From: Malachius bipustulatus
Lineage: Eukaryota > Arthropoda > Insecta > Coleoptera > Melyridae
Length of the DNA: 64,000 nucleotides
NCBI GenBank assembly: GCA_910589415.1
Contig: OU342632.1
Coordinates: forward strand, 11,783,507 to 11,847,506
Reading direction: 5' to 3'
The notes beneath the pieces are model-generated. The model worked only from the letters and a program-made list of their open reading frames with translations, was not told the origin of the DNA and made no database searches. Positions 35,703 to 48,229 of this stretch are shown here, in pieces. Positions within the stretch are counted from its first letter, which is position 1. Each line of letters opens with the position of its first letter. Made by a program: the position numbers and the translations under genes.

Positions 35703-36330
35703 AAATGTCGAAACAGAACAACTGAAAAATATGAAAAAGCAGAGTATGATAGAAAGAGAGTTCTCAGAAAGATTATAATAAAGAAAATGAGGAAGAGACA
35801 ACAGAAAAACAAGAGAGAGGAGATATGCCGGAAACAACAAGTGATTATAGAAGATACTGCGAAAAATAAGCCGACAAGCCGAAGAAGATATTACAAACAT
35901 TGCTATGTTAAAGATGATGGACGAAAGTAGTAATAAGATGATGGATGAAAGCATTAAGAAGATGATGAAAGCAATTAAAGACGGAAAAAGTGAACATAAT
36001 AGAAAAAAAGGAGAAACAAAAAAAAAAGAAATAAAAGATGGAATACAAGGTGTTTTGGAAAATAACTGGAAAAAATTAAGAAAGAAATAAAATGATAAAA
36101 TAGAACAAAACAAAACAATATGTGATGACGATAAAATAGAAGAAGTAGAACAAAAGTTGAAAAATGTAATAGAAATAGTAGGAAAGAATATAGGCAAAAC
36201 AAATTTGACGGTACATATCATACAGAGTGAGGTGGCAATAATACATGAACAAGTACAGAAATTTTCAGAAGCCATTAACAAAGAAAAGGAAAATAGAGGA
36301 AAAACAAAAATATCACAATTTAAATGGAGA
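35703..36330 (+). pseudogene. Gag-like lysine-rich coiled-coil remnant
   Basis: Starts at an ATG (MSKQNN, then stop) after the leader. Downstream frames include KMMDESSNKMMDESIKKMM, and after a frame change EEVEQKLKNVIEIVGKNIGK and VQKFSEAINKEKENRGK. The lysine/glutamate-rich helical text would suit a retroelement Gag, and its place right after PBS and leader supports that. No zinc knuckle is visible and several stops interrupt it. Identity rests mainly on position. Confidence 0.4.
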
Positions 36331-36833
36331 AAATAGAACAAAAAAAAAAGGAGTCAACAATTTTGAAAAGTATCTGTCAAGAAAAAAGTTAAACGGCAAC
36401 CAAATTATTTGCAAGAGCAAAAAGAAGCAGGAAAATAGTGGAGAAAAGAGATTTTATAAAACCAAGGAATAAGATAATCAATAAGAGAAGGTGGAAGAAT
36501 CTTGACCAGTAAAAAACTAGAATAACACGTAAAATCATATTGGAAAAAGGAGTTTTTCAGGAAACTAGAAGCCGAAAAGGAGATGGTAGCTGTTGCTGTT
36601 ATAGAAGAAGAGAAGAAGTAAAGTTTTAATAAATAACAAAGAAGAATTTTGTTAAATAATAAAAAAGATGTATTTGGGTACGCGAGTTACAAAGAAGACA
36701 AAATAAGTAGAAATTATATAGAAAAGCTATACAACAAGAGCTGGTGAGAGAATGGAAGGGGAATTGGAGAAAATTTCCTGGAGAAAGGTGGAAGGAAGTT
36801 TGATGGTTGTAGATAACACAAAATTGTATGTTA

Positions 36834-37123
36834 TTTTATTCAAATTATTTATAGTGATTGATTTTTATTTATTAGGTAGAAGATAGTAAGATTCAAAGCT
36901 CTATAGGTAGGTTATATTTTACTTTATTTTGGAAAACAGTTTGTAAGTTACAAGTTATAAAAAAAATAATTTCAAACTAATTATTCTACATTTTATTTTG
37001 GTTCAAGCTTGGAAAATAACACTGAAATATTTATCTGTACCCACCTGAGAGAAAGAGTGCCCTGATATAATATTAAGATATAGTTTTTTTTTTATTTGTT
37101 ATGGGAGAAAATAAAAAAATACA
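36834..37123 (+). repeat. LTR-C (3' LTR, decayed)
   Basis: Starts TGTATG after an AAAAT-ending tract and ends near ATACA. Shares GAGTGCCCTGATA and CAAGTTATAAA-type words with LTR-B; the end has lost the CCATAACA seen in the other two. Confidence 0.58.
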
Positions 37124-39254
37124 GGTTTTTTGCAATATCATCCTAATGAAAGTTCCATTTCAAGTGGTTATTTTATACCCAAGCAATTATAAAATTCAAC
37201 CAGCATCACATTCTGCAGCGTCTCGAAGTTTCACAGATGTTTTTTTTTTCTGCAAGAAATAAAGGGAACTTATATTTTCTTTAATCTCGTAACAATCTAA
37301 AAAATAACAAGGTTTGTATCTTTAATACGGAGGGCAACTAATACCCTGCAGAACACAACGCTGGAATATCTCTGCTTCATTAGGTACTTACTTATAGAAT
37401 TACAACATTTAGAAAAATAAAACTCGCTGAACGATGAATAACAGTTTGTTGTCAATAATGACAGTAATTTATGAACTTACCTTTGATACGTTATTAATGT
37501 TATTATACTTAAGTATGTTTATAATTTAGTTTACTTTAATGACTCGAAAGGAATCTTGCACTCACTGCTACATCATCAAACATTGCCAACCTATGCTAAC
37601 GTTTTCAATCATTAACCATTACCAAGTAAGACTTCTTATCAATTTTCTAAGTCTGCATATGGTTTCTTATACTTATAACATTAATATAACACCAAACATG
37701 CTACCTGTTATTGATTACCAACTCTTGTTCAATAGTTATTAATTATTGACAAAAGTACATACCTACCTGCTTATTAAATTCTCTAAAACAATATCTCAGA
37801 TTTGCTTTACCTCTTTCTGGTATAAGTACGGTTGATTAAAGATCAAAGATAATTAATTACACTGGCCGCTCGTTAATGTTTAGAAGTAATGATCGGTAAG
37901 GTGAAAGGGAGTAACCGAGGGGGTTATAGGAGGACTGCGGTCGGAAGAGCCCCTGAGAGACGCACAATTAATGGAAGAGCACTTTAGTGAAGCACCGACA
38001 TAAAAACCCGCTTCGGGCAGACGGACAGCCAGTTCGAAATGTCAGTGCCGGCACTGGGAAAGTTATTTCGCATTTATACAAAACAATAGAAATTTATAGG
38101 TGAAATAAACCCCAGCAGGGGGGCAGGTACGTAGTAAACCTTTTGTTTTTAAGGGCTGACTTGCCTGCCTGAATACTATTACGTTCTCAAGTTATACAGC
38201 AGTTTTACACGAGTTTTACTAACAACTCAAATTATTAAAGGCATCAACTTCATTATAAGTTAATTTTTTTGCTTACTGGATTATCATAGTCATGGTAGCA
38301 AACCTAATTAAGTTTTGGAAGTTTAGCCATAAAAAACGAAAAAAAATTGCATCCATAAGTTTAATAATGAAACTGATCATAAATACAATGATTAAACCAT
38401 TAAATACTTCCATTACAAAAGGTCAGTTTCGCATAAATCCGAATCCCAATGAAGGAAGTCTGTAGCTATATGTATACATAAATGGGAATAGGTAATCTTG
38501 GCTCAATCCATCTTTATATTCAGGCAGCAATATAAAAATACTTTGACCTTGTATTTATACGTTGAAGGTAAGCAATTTGATAGATTGTTGCAAAAATATT
38601 GAATATGATAGATTGGAGGGGCTCAAGAGGCAGAATGGACTCAAGAAACACTCATACTCTATGCCTGTTACCAAATAAATTTCAATAAAGTATAGGTAAG
38701 AAAAAACGCCTCTTTTGTAATTTGAGCATGAAAAAAACCCACAATAATTGAATTATCTTGATGTCTAATGTACGCAGAGAAGGCGCCAATAATTGTATAA
38801 TAGTAGGCTCCTTAAATTTTGTTTTCTGTTCAATACAGATACATAATATCAAGTTATTAACTTGAAAATAACAAAAAAAGAAAAAGAACAAAATAATCAG
38901 GTAAGCTAATTTATGAGCGCAAGATTACCTACATTCAATTGAAGCAAAGCAACAAAGCAAAATTAACACTGAACCAGGTTTATTAGAATAAACCCTATTG
39001 TTGTTAAAATAATGAGGTAAGTCACTGCCATAAATTACCATCAACTTCACACCAAGCCTTAAATAATTGTAACGTAGGTACCATTTTTGATGGCAATAAT
39101 TAATGTTTCCTTTTTTAGAAACTCTTAGCAGCCCTCTTGTTTATATTCATTTTAATGAAATACAAGGTGTTTTAGAGAGTCTTGCACATTTCTTTCTAAT
39201 TTTGCTATGTCGCCCATTTCGACGCTGGCACTCTTTCATTTCATTTCACACGAT
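37124..39254. other. No recognisable gene; one GC-richer island
   Basis: AT-rich unique sequence. The patch at about 37865-38110 (GAGGGGGTTATAGGAGGACTG, CACAATTAATGGAAGAGC) is higher-complexity and GC-richer than its flanks and may be a regulatory element; no coding frame spans it. Confidence 0.35.
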
Positions 39255-39605
39255 GCAGTTTCGACGCCCTTTTCCGCATCAGCTAATTCGCCCCAAGGCA
39301 ATGAGAAAACTGAAATGTGAGTGAAGTTATCCACACCAATCCAGTCACTTGCCTACGTTCATCACTTAGAGGCACTGAGGCACAGTTTAAAGTGAGAAGT
39401 ATATGAAAAAAGATGGATGGGAGAGGTGAAATATTATTTATAGCCTGAATTTATTCATAATAAGTAAGAGCAAACGACAAGTTTGCTCTTATTCTCTTGT
39501 TAAAAAACAATAAATTCTGGCTTAGACCCACTATTTGGTGTCTGGATTGGTGTGGACACATCAGCTTCCGTATTGCCTTGGAGCGATTACCGCATGCAGC
39601 AAAGC
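39255..39605. repeat. Inverted-repeat element with a relative at 63545-63670
   Basis: Left: CCCCAAGGCAATGAGAAAAC then GAAGTTATCCACACCAATCC. Right, inverted: TCTGGATTGGTGTGGACAC then ATTGCCTTGGAGCG. The same words (GAAGTTATCCACAC, CCAATCCAG) recur at 63647-63672. The loop is about 0.2 kb. Probably a small non-autonomous DNA element. Confidence 0.58.
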
Positions 39606-42600
39606 CCGCCGGAGCCAGATCTAGTAAAAAGACTCTTTTAGAGTTTCCATTACCCTTTGTGTATAATTTAAGAATAATTGCCTTAATTGCTCCCTTGATA
39701 CGAATTTTTAGCTGAATCAAATTTGCTGGGGCCTTAGGCCCATTTCAGATTCAACTGATCGTCATCACTGATTGTGAGCGCCGACGCTGACCATACGGAC
39801 CGACCACAGCTTTGTTTTAAAGCTCACAGCTTTCACATGCAGCGAATCGTCAGTTGATGAAATAATAATAACCTCTGTCAAACTTAGAAGCAAAACAACA
39901 ATGGATATAATAGAGCACTAAATGAAATGCGCAACACTGTATAATGACGGATTAGCATCAGTGCCATTGCTGCAAAACACGCCATTGCTGCGCGCTGATC
40001 GTACGCCGTCAGCTGGGGCTCGACTATTAATGCCCGACGTATGAGATTCTCCGATCATCCGGAGCACGTCTGAAAAGATTACCGCAATTAACGCAACACG
40101 ACAATTAGTGCTGAGGATCAGTTGCATCTAAAACGGGCCCTATTATAAATTCGACAAAAAAATACGTTTCCAATTTCGGCGAGGTCCGGATTTCTTAGAG
40201 GTGAGTTAATGTCGTTTTTACTTGATATAAATTTGTCCGGGAATATAGTTCTCGTACAGCTTCTAACATTTTTGTATTTCAGTATTTGATGTGTGGTAAG
40301 TAGCCCTATCTTGCTGAAACCACTACTGTTTATAGGAGAAAAAATTAAGGGATCACAGTATGACACACCTCTCAGAATTTATCGTTCCCTAAACTGTTTG
40401 TTCGTTGTTATTCTCAAAAAAGTATCAGCCTGCTTATGACTGGAGCATATTCCCAAATACGTTCAACTAACGACAATACCACATGCATTATGTTGATTTA
40501 GAACAACTTCAGTAGCGCCGCCAAGCGTATAAGGGTGAAAATATCTGATGGTGTATTAGGTGAAATATGGCGGGAGTTTTAAATATCTACATTGAAATCT
40601 ACATTCTTACAATTAGTTGGGAGGAACTGGGCCCGAAAAATCTAGAATATACTGAACAAGTCAAGATGTATTGTATATTTTATGTTGACCGTAATTTTTT
40701 AAGCTGTCACTCTTGGCTAGGTATAGCCAGATTCGTCAGAGGTGGCAGTTTTGTTCCTTGATTGGTCCTTTTATTTCCATTGGGAGAGTTTCTCATCAGC
40801 TTCGTGATCCGGGTGTTAAAAAAGTATGATGTTTATGATAAAAAGTATTTATGATGTTTCAAAAATATTTCAAAATCGGCTTCCTCTGTATAGTACATCT
40901 AGACAATTTTTGAAAATCACAAAAGAATAAATAAATATTTTTAAAATTTATCGATTTATTGAAATTTTTAAGGATTAAAGTAACTTCTTCATTAATATAA
41001 GTTGATGGTCTTTGGAATATGATTCCAAGAAACAAATAGGTACCTATTTGCAAAAGTTCGAAAAGGTTTTTCACCCAAACTTATGATCTGAGATTCGGTT
41101 TTGAAACTTTAATAAATAAGAAAGCGGTAATCTGACATTTAGATGGTATTGTAAAACTATTTCGTATTATTTTAATGAATGGAAATAAATTCCTGAAACC
41201 AGCGTCATTATTTGTCAATAATTCAGTTCATCTTCTCAACCAGTGTCTCTCTACACACGCCACTGATTTTCTCGTCGTAGTAGTAGTGTCAGCGTGAGAG
41301 AGAAAGTAATAGACCAAGGACTATAATACCAGACTGACACAAGAGAAAATGTGTGAGGTAGACAGACACACCTACGCTTACACCCCTGGGGCTAATCAGT
41401 ATACGCCACTTTACTACTGACTGAGGGTGCAAGGAAGAACCGACAGGAAATCACATAATGTATCGGCTTGGTAATCCTGGACCTGATTCGATATTCGATC
41501 CCCTGGCATTCCCGCAACACAATCAAGCATGCGAAGAACGTATCATGTTTCTTCTTCATTTTCATGATCTTCATTTCATACTGGATGATCATTAAGACTG
41601 GGTTTTATGTAAAAATGTTGCGTCATTAAAATCCGTCCAGTTGTTTGTCATTGGTCTGGAAACATGAATGTCATGCTTGAGTTTTCATGAGCGATAAAAA
41701 GTCGCTTGATTTAATACAAAAAAATACCGAACACGCTTTGTGTTTCAAGCTCGGAGCTATAATACATTACCGTGTAAAAGTTCTGTAGGGAGATAGTGTT
41801 AAATTACGCCTCGAATGCCTTTTTTTAGATTACTTACTATGTACCAAATGGAAATTACAATAATTACTTAAATATGAAATATGAAAGAGCAGACAGACAT
41901 CAACCATCAGTATTAGGTTTTGGATTGAACGCATTTGGTAGGTAAACAATAAAAAAATAGTCCATTAATGCCTACATTAAGCGGTAAAATGAATGAATCT
42001 TCAACGAAGTTGTTTGGAAACAAATCAATTATTCATTTGATTTCTCTCATTTTAGTTTACTAATCGATTTTTTTCTCGTGCAGTAGCCAGTGCTTATGAA
42101 AGGTTAGTAAATCAGACGTGGGGCCAATCAAGTCGACGTCCTCAATAGTTTAAAATTCTGCAACTGTAATAAACAAATTCAACCAAAATATTACATACCA
42201 CTTGACACCGTTTGTTCATTGATTTATTTTCTGTTCACCAAAAATGATAAAAGTGAAGTCTATCTAGGTACAAAAGTAAAGCATTGTTTTATCTTTTTTG
42301 AACAAGTGATTGTCTTTGATTAAAATAACATTAGAAGTGCTCTATTACAAGATTACACTTCAGTCTCAATAAGATTTCAATTATTTCTGAAGAGCATGAA
42401 AATAAATACCTTCATCGCAATTATTATAATTTTTTATGTCATGTTGGCTAGCCTGCAGCAATCCATATTTGTGAATTAATGCACTGATGTTTGCAAAATA
42501 ACAACAAGACATGAACAAACATAAAAAAAGGCAAACTTTTATATTTTGGCCTTCACGTCATTACTATCGCGTGCAACTGACATAATATCGCCAAGAAAAC

Positions 42601-42863
42601 AGCATCTGGGAGGCGACCTAGAAAACCGGGTGCATATCGATTTATTAATCTTGGTCACTGCCACCTGCTTATTTCACCTCACGTCTAGAAGATAAAAAAG
42701 ATACACTTATGTATTATAATAGTCCTAAGCTAATACATTATCAGTTATCACCTATTTTTATTACATATAAATACTGCCGTTTTACTTGATTGGCGTATCT
42801 GCAAAAACACAGTTTTGAGAAAATTAAATTTCTCAATAAGCCATCCTTAACGTTTGAGGCAGC
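39606..42863. other. No recognisable gene
   Basis: Unique sequence. A GC-richer patch around 39770-40115 and a degenerate CT/GT-rich patch near 41240-41400 stand out, but no coding region or second copy was found. The frames at 39918-40127 and 40118-40366 show no domain. Confidence 0.4.
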
Positions 42864-43403
42864 AAATTGATGGTAGTTGTTTACATCCGCGGTTCCTAAG
42901 TTTCATCAATTTTTTCGGGACCGAGGAGCGAAATAGGGGTGCTGGGTGGGTAAGAAGCTAAAATCAGCCATTGCAAACTAATATTAAGGTCACAACTAAG
43001 GCCTCTTTGACACTACTGTCGAATTTCTATTTTTTTCTTCACTTTCAGGGCAAGGAAAATCTTCGAGATTAACAGTAGCACGATTTTTATTTTCAAATTT
43101 GCATTTATTTTGAATTTATATTCCAAAAATCGTAGCATCAAATCCTGTGTTCTGTTCACGATATGAGACAGCGGATATATTGGGAGTCCGCGTCTGTATA
43201 CGTTTGGAAGCGGTTCCCATTGTCATAAGTGGTTTCATCCGTAGTTATATCCGAGACTAGTGGTATTTCTCGGCGCTTGTATCAGGACCGTACTTTCGTT
43301 GCACTCCCAAAATCAATTTTTAAAGTCGTGTTGTGGCTTTCTCTTTCATTTGCAAAGCATATGAATACCTTCCTGGTGTTACTATAGGTATGTTCTCCAC
43401 CCC

Positions 43404-44290
43404 TATACAGGGTTATTCACGGTATACGCCACGGAAGATTATGGCCGTGTGTCTGGATTTTAGGATCTTTTTATTTTTTGAGTGGATAGAGACATGGCAG
43501 ACGTACGTTTTAAAATTATATTTATAATGTACAGAGTGTCCCAAAAGCATGAAACATATCAAAGTTATGTTTTTTTAAATGAAATGATCCTATGTTATTG
43601 CATTTTTAGATTGCCTGGGAAGAAAAATGAAGATTGGCTTTTACAGTTGGTGTTTAAATTCAAAAGTTTTTGAGTTATAAACAAGTGAAAATCGTCATTT
43701 TTCAAGTTCAAGGCCCTGTACAACGAAAACGGTTCAAGATAAAGAAAAACGGCTTACATGTCCCTATTTTAACTTTTCATGTACTATCCTATGGTATAGA
43801 AACATTTGTACTTTCTTTGATTTTTTTATTTGTCGACGCGTGAATAAATCTCAGAATTTTTCAAATTTTTTATCACCCTGTGTAAACATTTCATCTACAT
43901 CATTGGATAGTACATAAAAAGTTAAAATAAGGACATGTAAGCCGTTTTTCTCTATCTTAAGCCGTTTTCCTTGTACAGGGCCTTGAACTTGAAAAATGAC
44001 GATTTTCACTTGTTTATAACTCAAAAACTCCTGAATTTAAACACCAACTGTAAAAGCCAATCTTCTTTTTTCTTTCCAGGCAATATAAAAATGCAATAAC
44101 ATAGGAGTATTCCATTTAAAAAAACATAACTTTGAAATGTTTCATGCTTTTGGGACACCCTGTACATTATGAATATAATTTTAAAACGTACCTCTGCCGG
44201 GTCTGTATCCACTCCAAAAATAAAAAGATCCTAAAATCCAGAGACACGGCCATAATCTTCCGTGGCGTATACCGTGAATAACCCTGTATA
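43404..44290. mobile_element. Foldback element, outer shell
   Basis: Left end TATACAGGGTTATTCACGG, right end CCGTGAATAACCCTGTATA. The outer arms (43404-43529 and 44165-44290) are both about 126 bp and near-identical in inverse, including TACGCCACGGAAGATTATGG and its mirror. They enclose a second foldback element. Confidence 0.85.
43530..44164. mobile_element. Foldback element, inner, centred in the outer one
   Basis: Left end TACAGAGTGTCCCAAAAGCA, right end TGCTTTTGGGACACCCTGTA. The arms of about 290 bp include GGCTTTTACAGTTGGTGTTT and its mirror. The inner element lies exactly at the symmetry centre of the outer one. Confidence 0.83.
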
Positions 44291-44574
44291 GGTGCCATAG
44301 TGAAACTTTAGGAGCCGCGGATGTAAATAATGACCAAATTGATTTTCATGGCATGTCAATACTTTATTGCAAGTTTTTTTAATGTGTAGATACAAAATCT
44401 GACAAAACAGTTTAAAGCAGATATTTGATAGTTACGCCCATTCTAAAAAATTGAAGAAGATGGATAACTGAAAAAAGGCATATCTACATGAACTGATCTA
44501 CAGATTTAATTTGATAATAATTATATTGACTGTCTTGTTATGAACAACGACAAACAAAGGAGATTTTATATACA

Positions 44575-45391
44575 TGTGTCCCATAATATATGGGTAATCT
44601 TCCATATTTGGGTGAATTTTTGTAAAAATAATTTGAACAAGAGCTATAAATATTTTTTCTCCGAGGCACCCCTACAAAGATATTTCCTCTTGAAGTTGAG
44701 GAATTAAAATTTTTGCGATAACTTTTTTTATTGGTCGACCAATTTTTTAAATTTTTTGCAGATCAACTAGCCAAGAAAGGAGCTGGGATGAACTACACTG
44801 GGCCCGAACCAGCGTTTGGCATTCCGAGGAACACTGTACGCGGGGCGGTGGCTCAGTGGGTAAAAATCGAACATATAGCACACTGGAACCGTATAAAAGG
44901 AAAGAAACTTGGTAAGGTGATGATTAAGGAGCCCTCCCAAAACCTTGCCAAACAGATACTGCAACTAAACAGAATGCAGATCAGAATGGTGGTGGGTCTT
45001 CTTACAAAACACTGCCACCTAAGAGTGCACCTACATAAGCTGGGGATTTACAGGGAAGAACCAGTTTGTAGACTCTGCAATTAAGAAGATGAGACAGCTT
45101 CTCATGTGATATTTGAGTGTCCAGCACTCGGCGCACGAACGCGCTATGCGGTCCTGGGACCACTCAGCCCCGGGAGCCTGCTGGCGGAAAAGACCTTAGT
45201 TAGCGGACTGCTGAACCTTGTCAATGGAACGGAGCTCTTCTAATCAAGGAAAATCTAAATGTGAGAAATACAATAAGCCCGCTGGCTTTAGTGTTTGGGA
45301 CTACATAAACCAGATCTCATATTTAGTTAAAATACCAATACCAATACCAAACCCAAATATGGGAGATTATCCGCATATTATGAGACAAAGT
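44575..45391. repeat. Inverted repeat flanking a LINE tail
   Basis: Left 44575-44613 (CATAATATATGGGTAATCTT, CCATATTTGGGT) is mirrored at 45349-45391 (ACCCAAATATGGGAGATTAT, CGCATATTATGAGAC). About 40 bp each, with several mismatches. Confidence 0.7.
44740..45244 (+). pseudogene. LINE ORF2 tail: RNase H end and CCHC zinc knuckle
   Basis: The frame begins near FADQLAKKGAGMNYTGPEPA, the last RNase H helix and linker of I/R1/Loa-type LINE proteins (usual aDeLAr.Gs...f.GPEPa.Gi). It continues WVKIEHIAHWN, LLTKHCHLRVHLHKLGI and the knuckle CRLCN-EDETASHVIFECPAL (C-x2-C...H...C). A TAA stands after CRLCN, so it cannot encode the whole tail. The 5' part of the element is absent. It sits inside a pair of inverted repeats. 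Confidence 0.78.
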
Positions 45392-45395
45392 GCTT

Positions 45396-46646
45396 TTTAA
45401 GTGCTATCTATCTTACATAAAAAGATTTCAAAAATGACTAGATCCAAGATCCAAGAGTTCCTTTAGGATATAAATAAATTTAGGAAACCCAAATATCTGC
45501 TAAAGAAGTAAGTACTCAATAAGTGAGGTTGTATGTGCCTGAATCATGTATGAAGTTGCATAACTGCATATTTATTGTCGAGTGGATTTTCTAGACCAAA
45601 GAGGCCCATGTTTACTTAATTTAACACAGATATGCCTTATTTCACTAAAAATATCACATACGATTTTTTCAACTAAAATCTCCTGCAGAATTTCATATAC
45701 GCCCATCCTATTTCGCTATTCTACCGCTTATTTGTGTAGATACGGTCAAGTTGATTAAACAATTAGTTAGATTGGAATGAACAGTATGAAATCGAGTATA
45801 CCTACATAACTTTAGCTGAAACTTCTTTTAGGTTGGAGAAGTTATGAATTTATCACTTTATCTTCTAGGTTGTATATTAGGAATGTACCTAGAGGTAATC
45901 ATTTACACAAGCTAACTTACTTTTATTTTACAAAAAAAATTATTTTTTCTGCGACGGGCTAAAAGTTTGACCTTTTTTCCCCGTTGACAGGTAGAAAAAT
46001 GCCTCATTATATGAGCTGCATCTTATCGGGGAAAAAAATGAATTAGCAGGGAAATAAATGAGTACTTATTTCCCCGAAATGGCGGCTTAGGTATAGCTAC
46101 TATTAACACTCAGATATCATTAAATTTATATCAAATATACGTAAAGGAAAGTTACCTTATTATCCAAATGGCAATTATTAAGGGAATTTCCATAATAATC
46201 ACTATCCATATTAATAAATTCACTCATTGAGACCTTACAAGAATCTTTGCAAAACTATCTAAAATTTTAATTAAATTATGACGTTTATCGAATTAAATCG
46301 TTTCGTTACCAGGCAACGTCGATTACGATAAAAGACAGTTTGAAAATCCAAGTTTAACATAAATCATTTTTCCGATATAATTTTCAGTTATCTAACTACG
46401 TTTTTCGACATTCTAACACTGATATTTCTTCTCACAGAAAAAAATTGTATATTACACACGAGAAAAAAGTGCGATCTTAGCTCTCGATGTGTTTGTCCCC
46501 TCCGCTAAACGCGTCGGGGACGAAATCACATCTCGAGCTAAAATCTATCACTTTTTTCTCTTGTATAATAAATAACTATTATAATAAGAATGAACACGTT
46601 TGCAAGTTAATATTACCTCTGTTAGTTGAAATCGGTGATTAAAAAA
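45396..46646. other. No recognisable gene
   Basis: Unique AT-rich sequence; a short mirrored stretch near 46445-46565 (GAGAAAAAAGTGCGATCTTA against ATCACTTTTTTCTC) is a small hairpin without a known family. Confidence 0.4.
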
Positions 46647-47640
46647 TATACAGGGTGCATATTGCTATCTCCTGAACGCTAAGAGATACAGGGTCGGTTA
46701 AATTAGAGAAAAGATGCGCAGTTTTGTGGCCATCTCGAATTCGTCAAAACATGCAAGATATCTGTGACCGTTCCTGAAATATCCTGAAAAAACTGAAAAA
46801 TCGAGATTTCTTATTTTCCTCATATCGTTTTTATTATTGGAAATTAATAAATAATTTTTTGTAGGCTTACATAAGTCGTTAAGAGCTATCTATCTGACAT
46901 TTCAAAAATTTTCAAAGCCTACTATAGATCCAAGAGTTTTCACAGTCAACTTTCGTTTTTCTTATGGCCGCCATATTATTTTTTTATGTCGTTCGATATG
47001 AAAAAAATAATGGAAACCAAAAATTAATAAACTTTAAAAAAATTTTTTTTTAGTTTTTATTCTTAATTTTTCAAAGAAAAACCTAATAAAAAATGGTCGA
47101 AAAACTTCAACATTTGTAAAATACGCCGAAATAGTGCTTGCCTTATGGTTTTTTTAATTTATTTATGAAATTCGGTCTAAAAATGTGTCTTTTTGTGAAG
47201 AAAAAAGAAGAATAAATTTTATTTTTTTTATTTTTTGAAGTTTAACAATTTTTTGTTTTTATGCTTTTTTTTATACCGAACAACATAAAAAAACCCTATG
47301 GTGGCCATAAGAAAAACGAAAGTTGACTATGAAAATTCTGGGATCTAGTCGGCTTTGAAAATTTTTGAAATGTCATATGGGTAGCTCTTGACGACTTATG
47401 TAAGCCCACAAAAAATTATTCATTAATCTCCAATAATAAAAAAGATATGGAAAAAATAAGAAATATCGATTTTTCAGTTTTTTCAGGATATTTCAGGAAC
47501 GGTCACAGATATCTTGTATGTCTCGACGGAATCGAGATGGCCACAAAATTGCGCTCCTTTGGACTTGTTTAACCGACCCTGTATCCGTTAGCGTTAGGAG
47601 ATAGCAATATAGAGAAGGATATATGGTGCACCTGTAGATA
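46647..47640. mobile_element. Foldback element, TACAGGGTG family, copy 2
   Basis: Same family as 31077-32082 throughout. Left end TATACAGGGTGCATATTGC lacks about 20 bp present in copy 1 (CATGTATCCTTCTCTATA region), while the right arm keeps it (AGAGAAGGATATATGGTGCA) and the full tip CCTGTAGATA. Arms about 0.4 kb, loop A/T-rich, no coding region. Confidence 0.86.
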
Positions 47641-47861
47641 GAAAATAATGTTCTTGATATAAAATTTTTGACAATTTTTTTAAACTTTTTTTTATAAATT
47701 CATGAAGAGATAGTTTTGTAATTCGACTGTTTCCTGTAATTTTAACGTTGTTACCCTGAACCTAAGATTACCAGAGACAGCGCCGGGCACTGCCGGTTCG
47801 ATTTTTAAGTTCGATCGGCTCAGGCGATATCTCTGCCTCGGTGCCTTTTCGAAGGCGGTCG

Positions 47862-48003
47862 TGTGGAATGAAGCTGCCCGGCTGTGATTGGTTCCTATCC
47901 ATGTGGGAATGATTCATTACTTATGGATATGTATTATAGAATATGCTTAATTCATAAACTAAAATCAGCAAGATAATGAACGTTTTATTCCATAGTCGTA
48001 GAA
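47862..48003 (+). repeat. Dispersed direct repeat, unit 1
   Basis: Shares with 49112-49274 the words GTGTGGAATGAA, GCTGTGATTG, AACTAAAATCAGCAA and ATAATGAA plus TTTTATTC, in the same order and orientation. Function unknown. Confidence 0.62.
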
Positions 48004-48229
48004 AAGAGCAATACGTATATTCTTCAACGAGCGGATAATAGGAGAGCCATTATTTATGAGGACGAAAATCACAAGAGCCATAGGCGACTATGAGCCGTTG
48101 AGCCGTTCTCCGCGAGTATAAGGTGCTATTAGTGTATGTTTAATTAAAAAATTATTTTCTCTATGAGTATATGGCAAATTTAACAAACAGCTCTAATTAT
48201 GTTTTAAAATTGCCTAATAGAACGTTTCA

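Larger units (their letters stand above)
34190..37123 (+). mobile_element. Pol-less LTR retrotransposon (partial tandem), interrupted by a foldback element
   Basis: Order: internal remnant (34190-34579, AAATGTCGAAA near its start), LTR-B (34580-34886), primer-binding site (34889-34906), leader, foldback element (35017-35640), leader, Gag-like A-rich region starting again at AAATGTCGAAA (about 35703), A-rich 3' region, LTR-C (36834-37123). No protease, RT or integrase is seen. The repeat of the internal start before LTR-B indicates a truncated tandem pair sharing LTR-B. Non-autonomous, resembling a TRIM/LARD-type derivative. Confidence 0.62.
42864..44346. repeat. Outer inverted repeat around a double foldback element
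   Basis: Left 42864-42905 (GTTTACATCCGCGGTTCCTA) is mirrored at 44301-44346 (TAGGAGCCGCGGATGTAAAT). The left flank-to-core distance is about 500 bp but the right only 10 bp, so the inner elements sit asymmetrically inside. Confidence 0.62.

Noticed and set aside
35694..36341. 215-codon minus-strand frame rich in Phe/Leu/Ser, like a membrane protein
   Set aside because: It is the complement of A-rich Gag-like sequence; the hydrophobic look is a by-product of antisense poly-purine text.
40793..40815. Second hammerhead candidate (CTGATGAG on minus)
   Set aside because: Only the first core block is present; no stem II or GAAA block follows.
43333..44212. Two similar 63-codon frames on opposite strands
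   Set aside because: They are the same mirrored arm sequence of a foldback element, not a gene pair.
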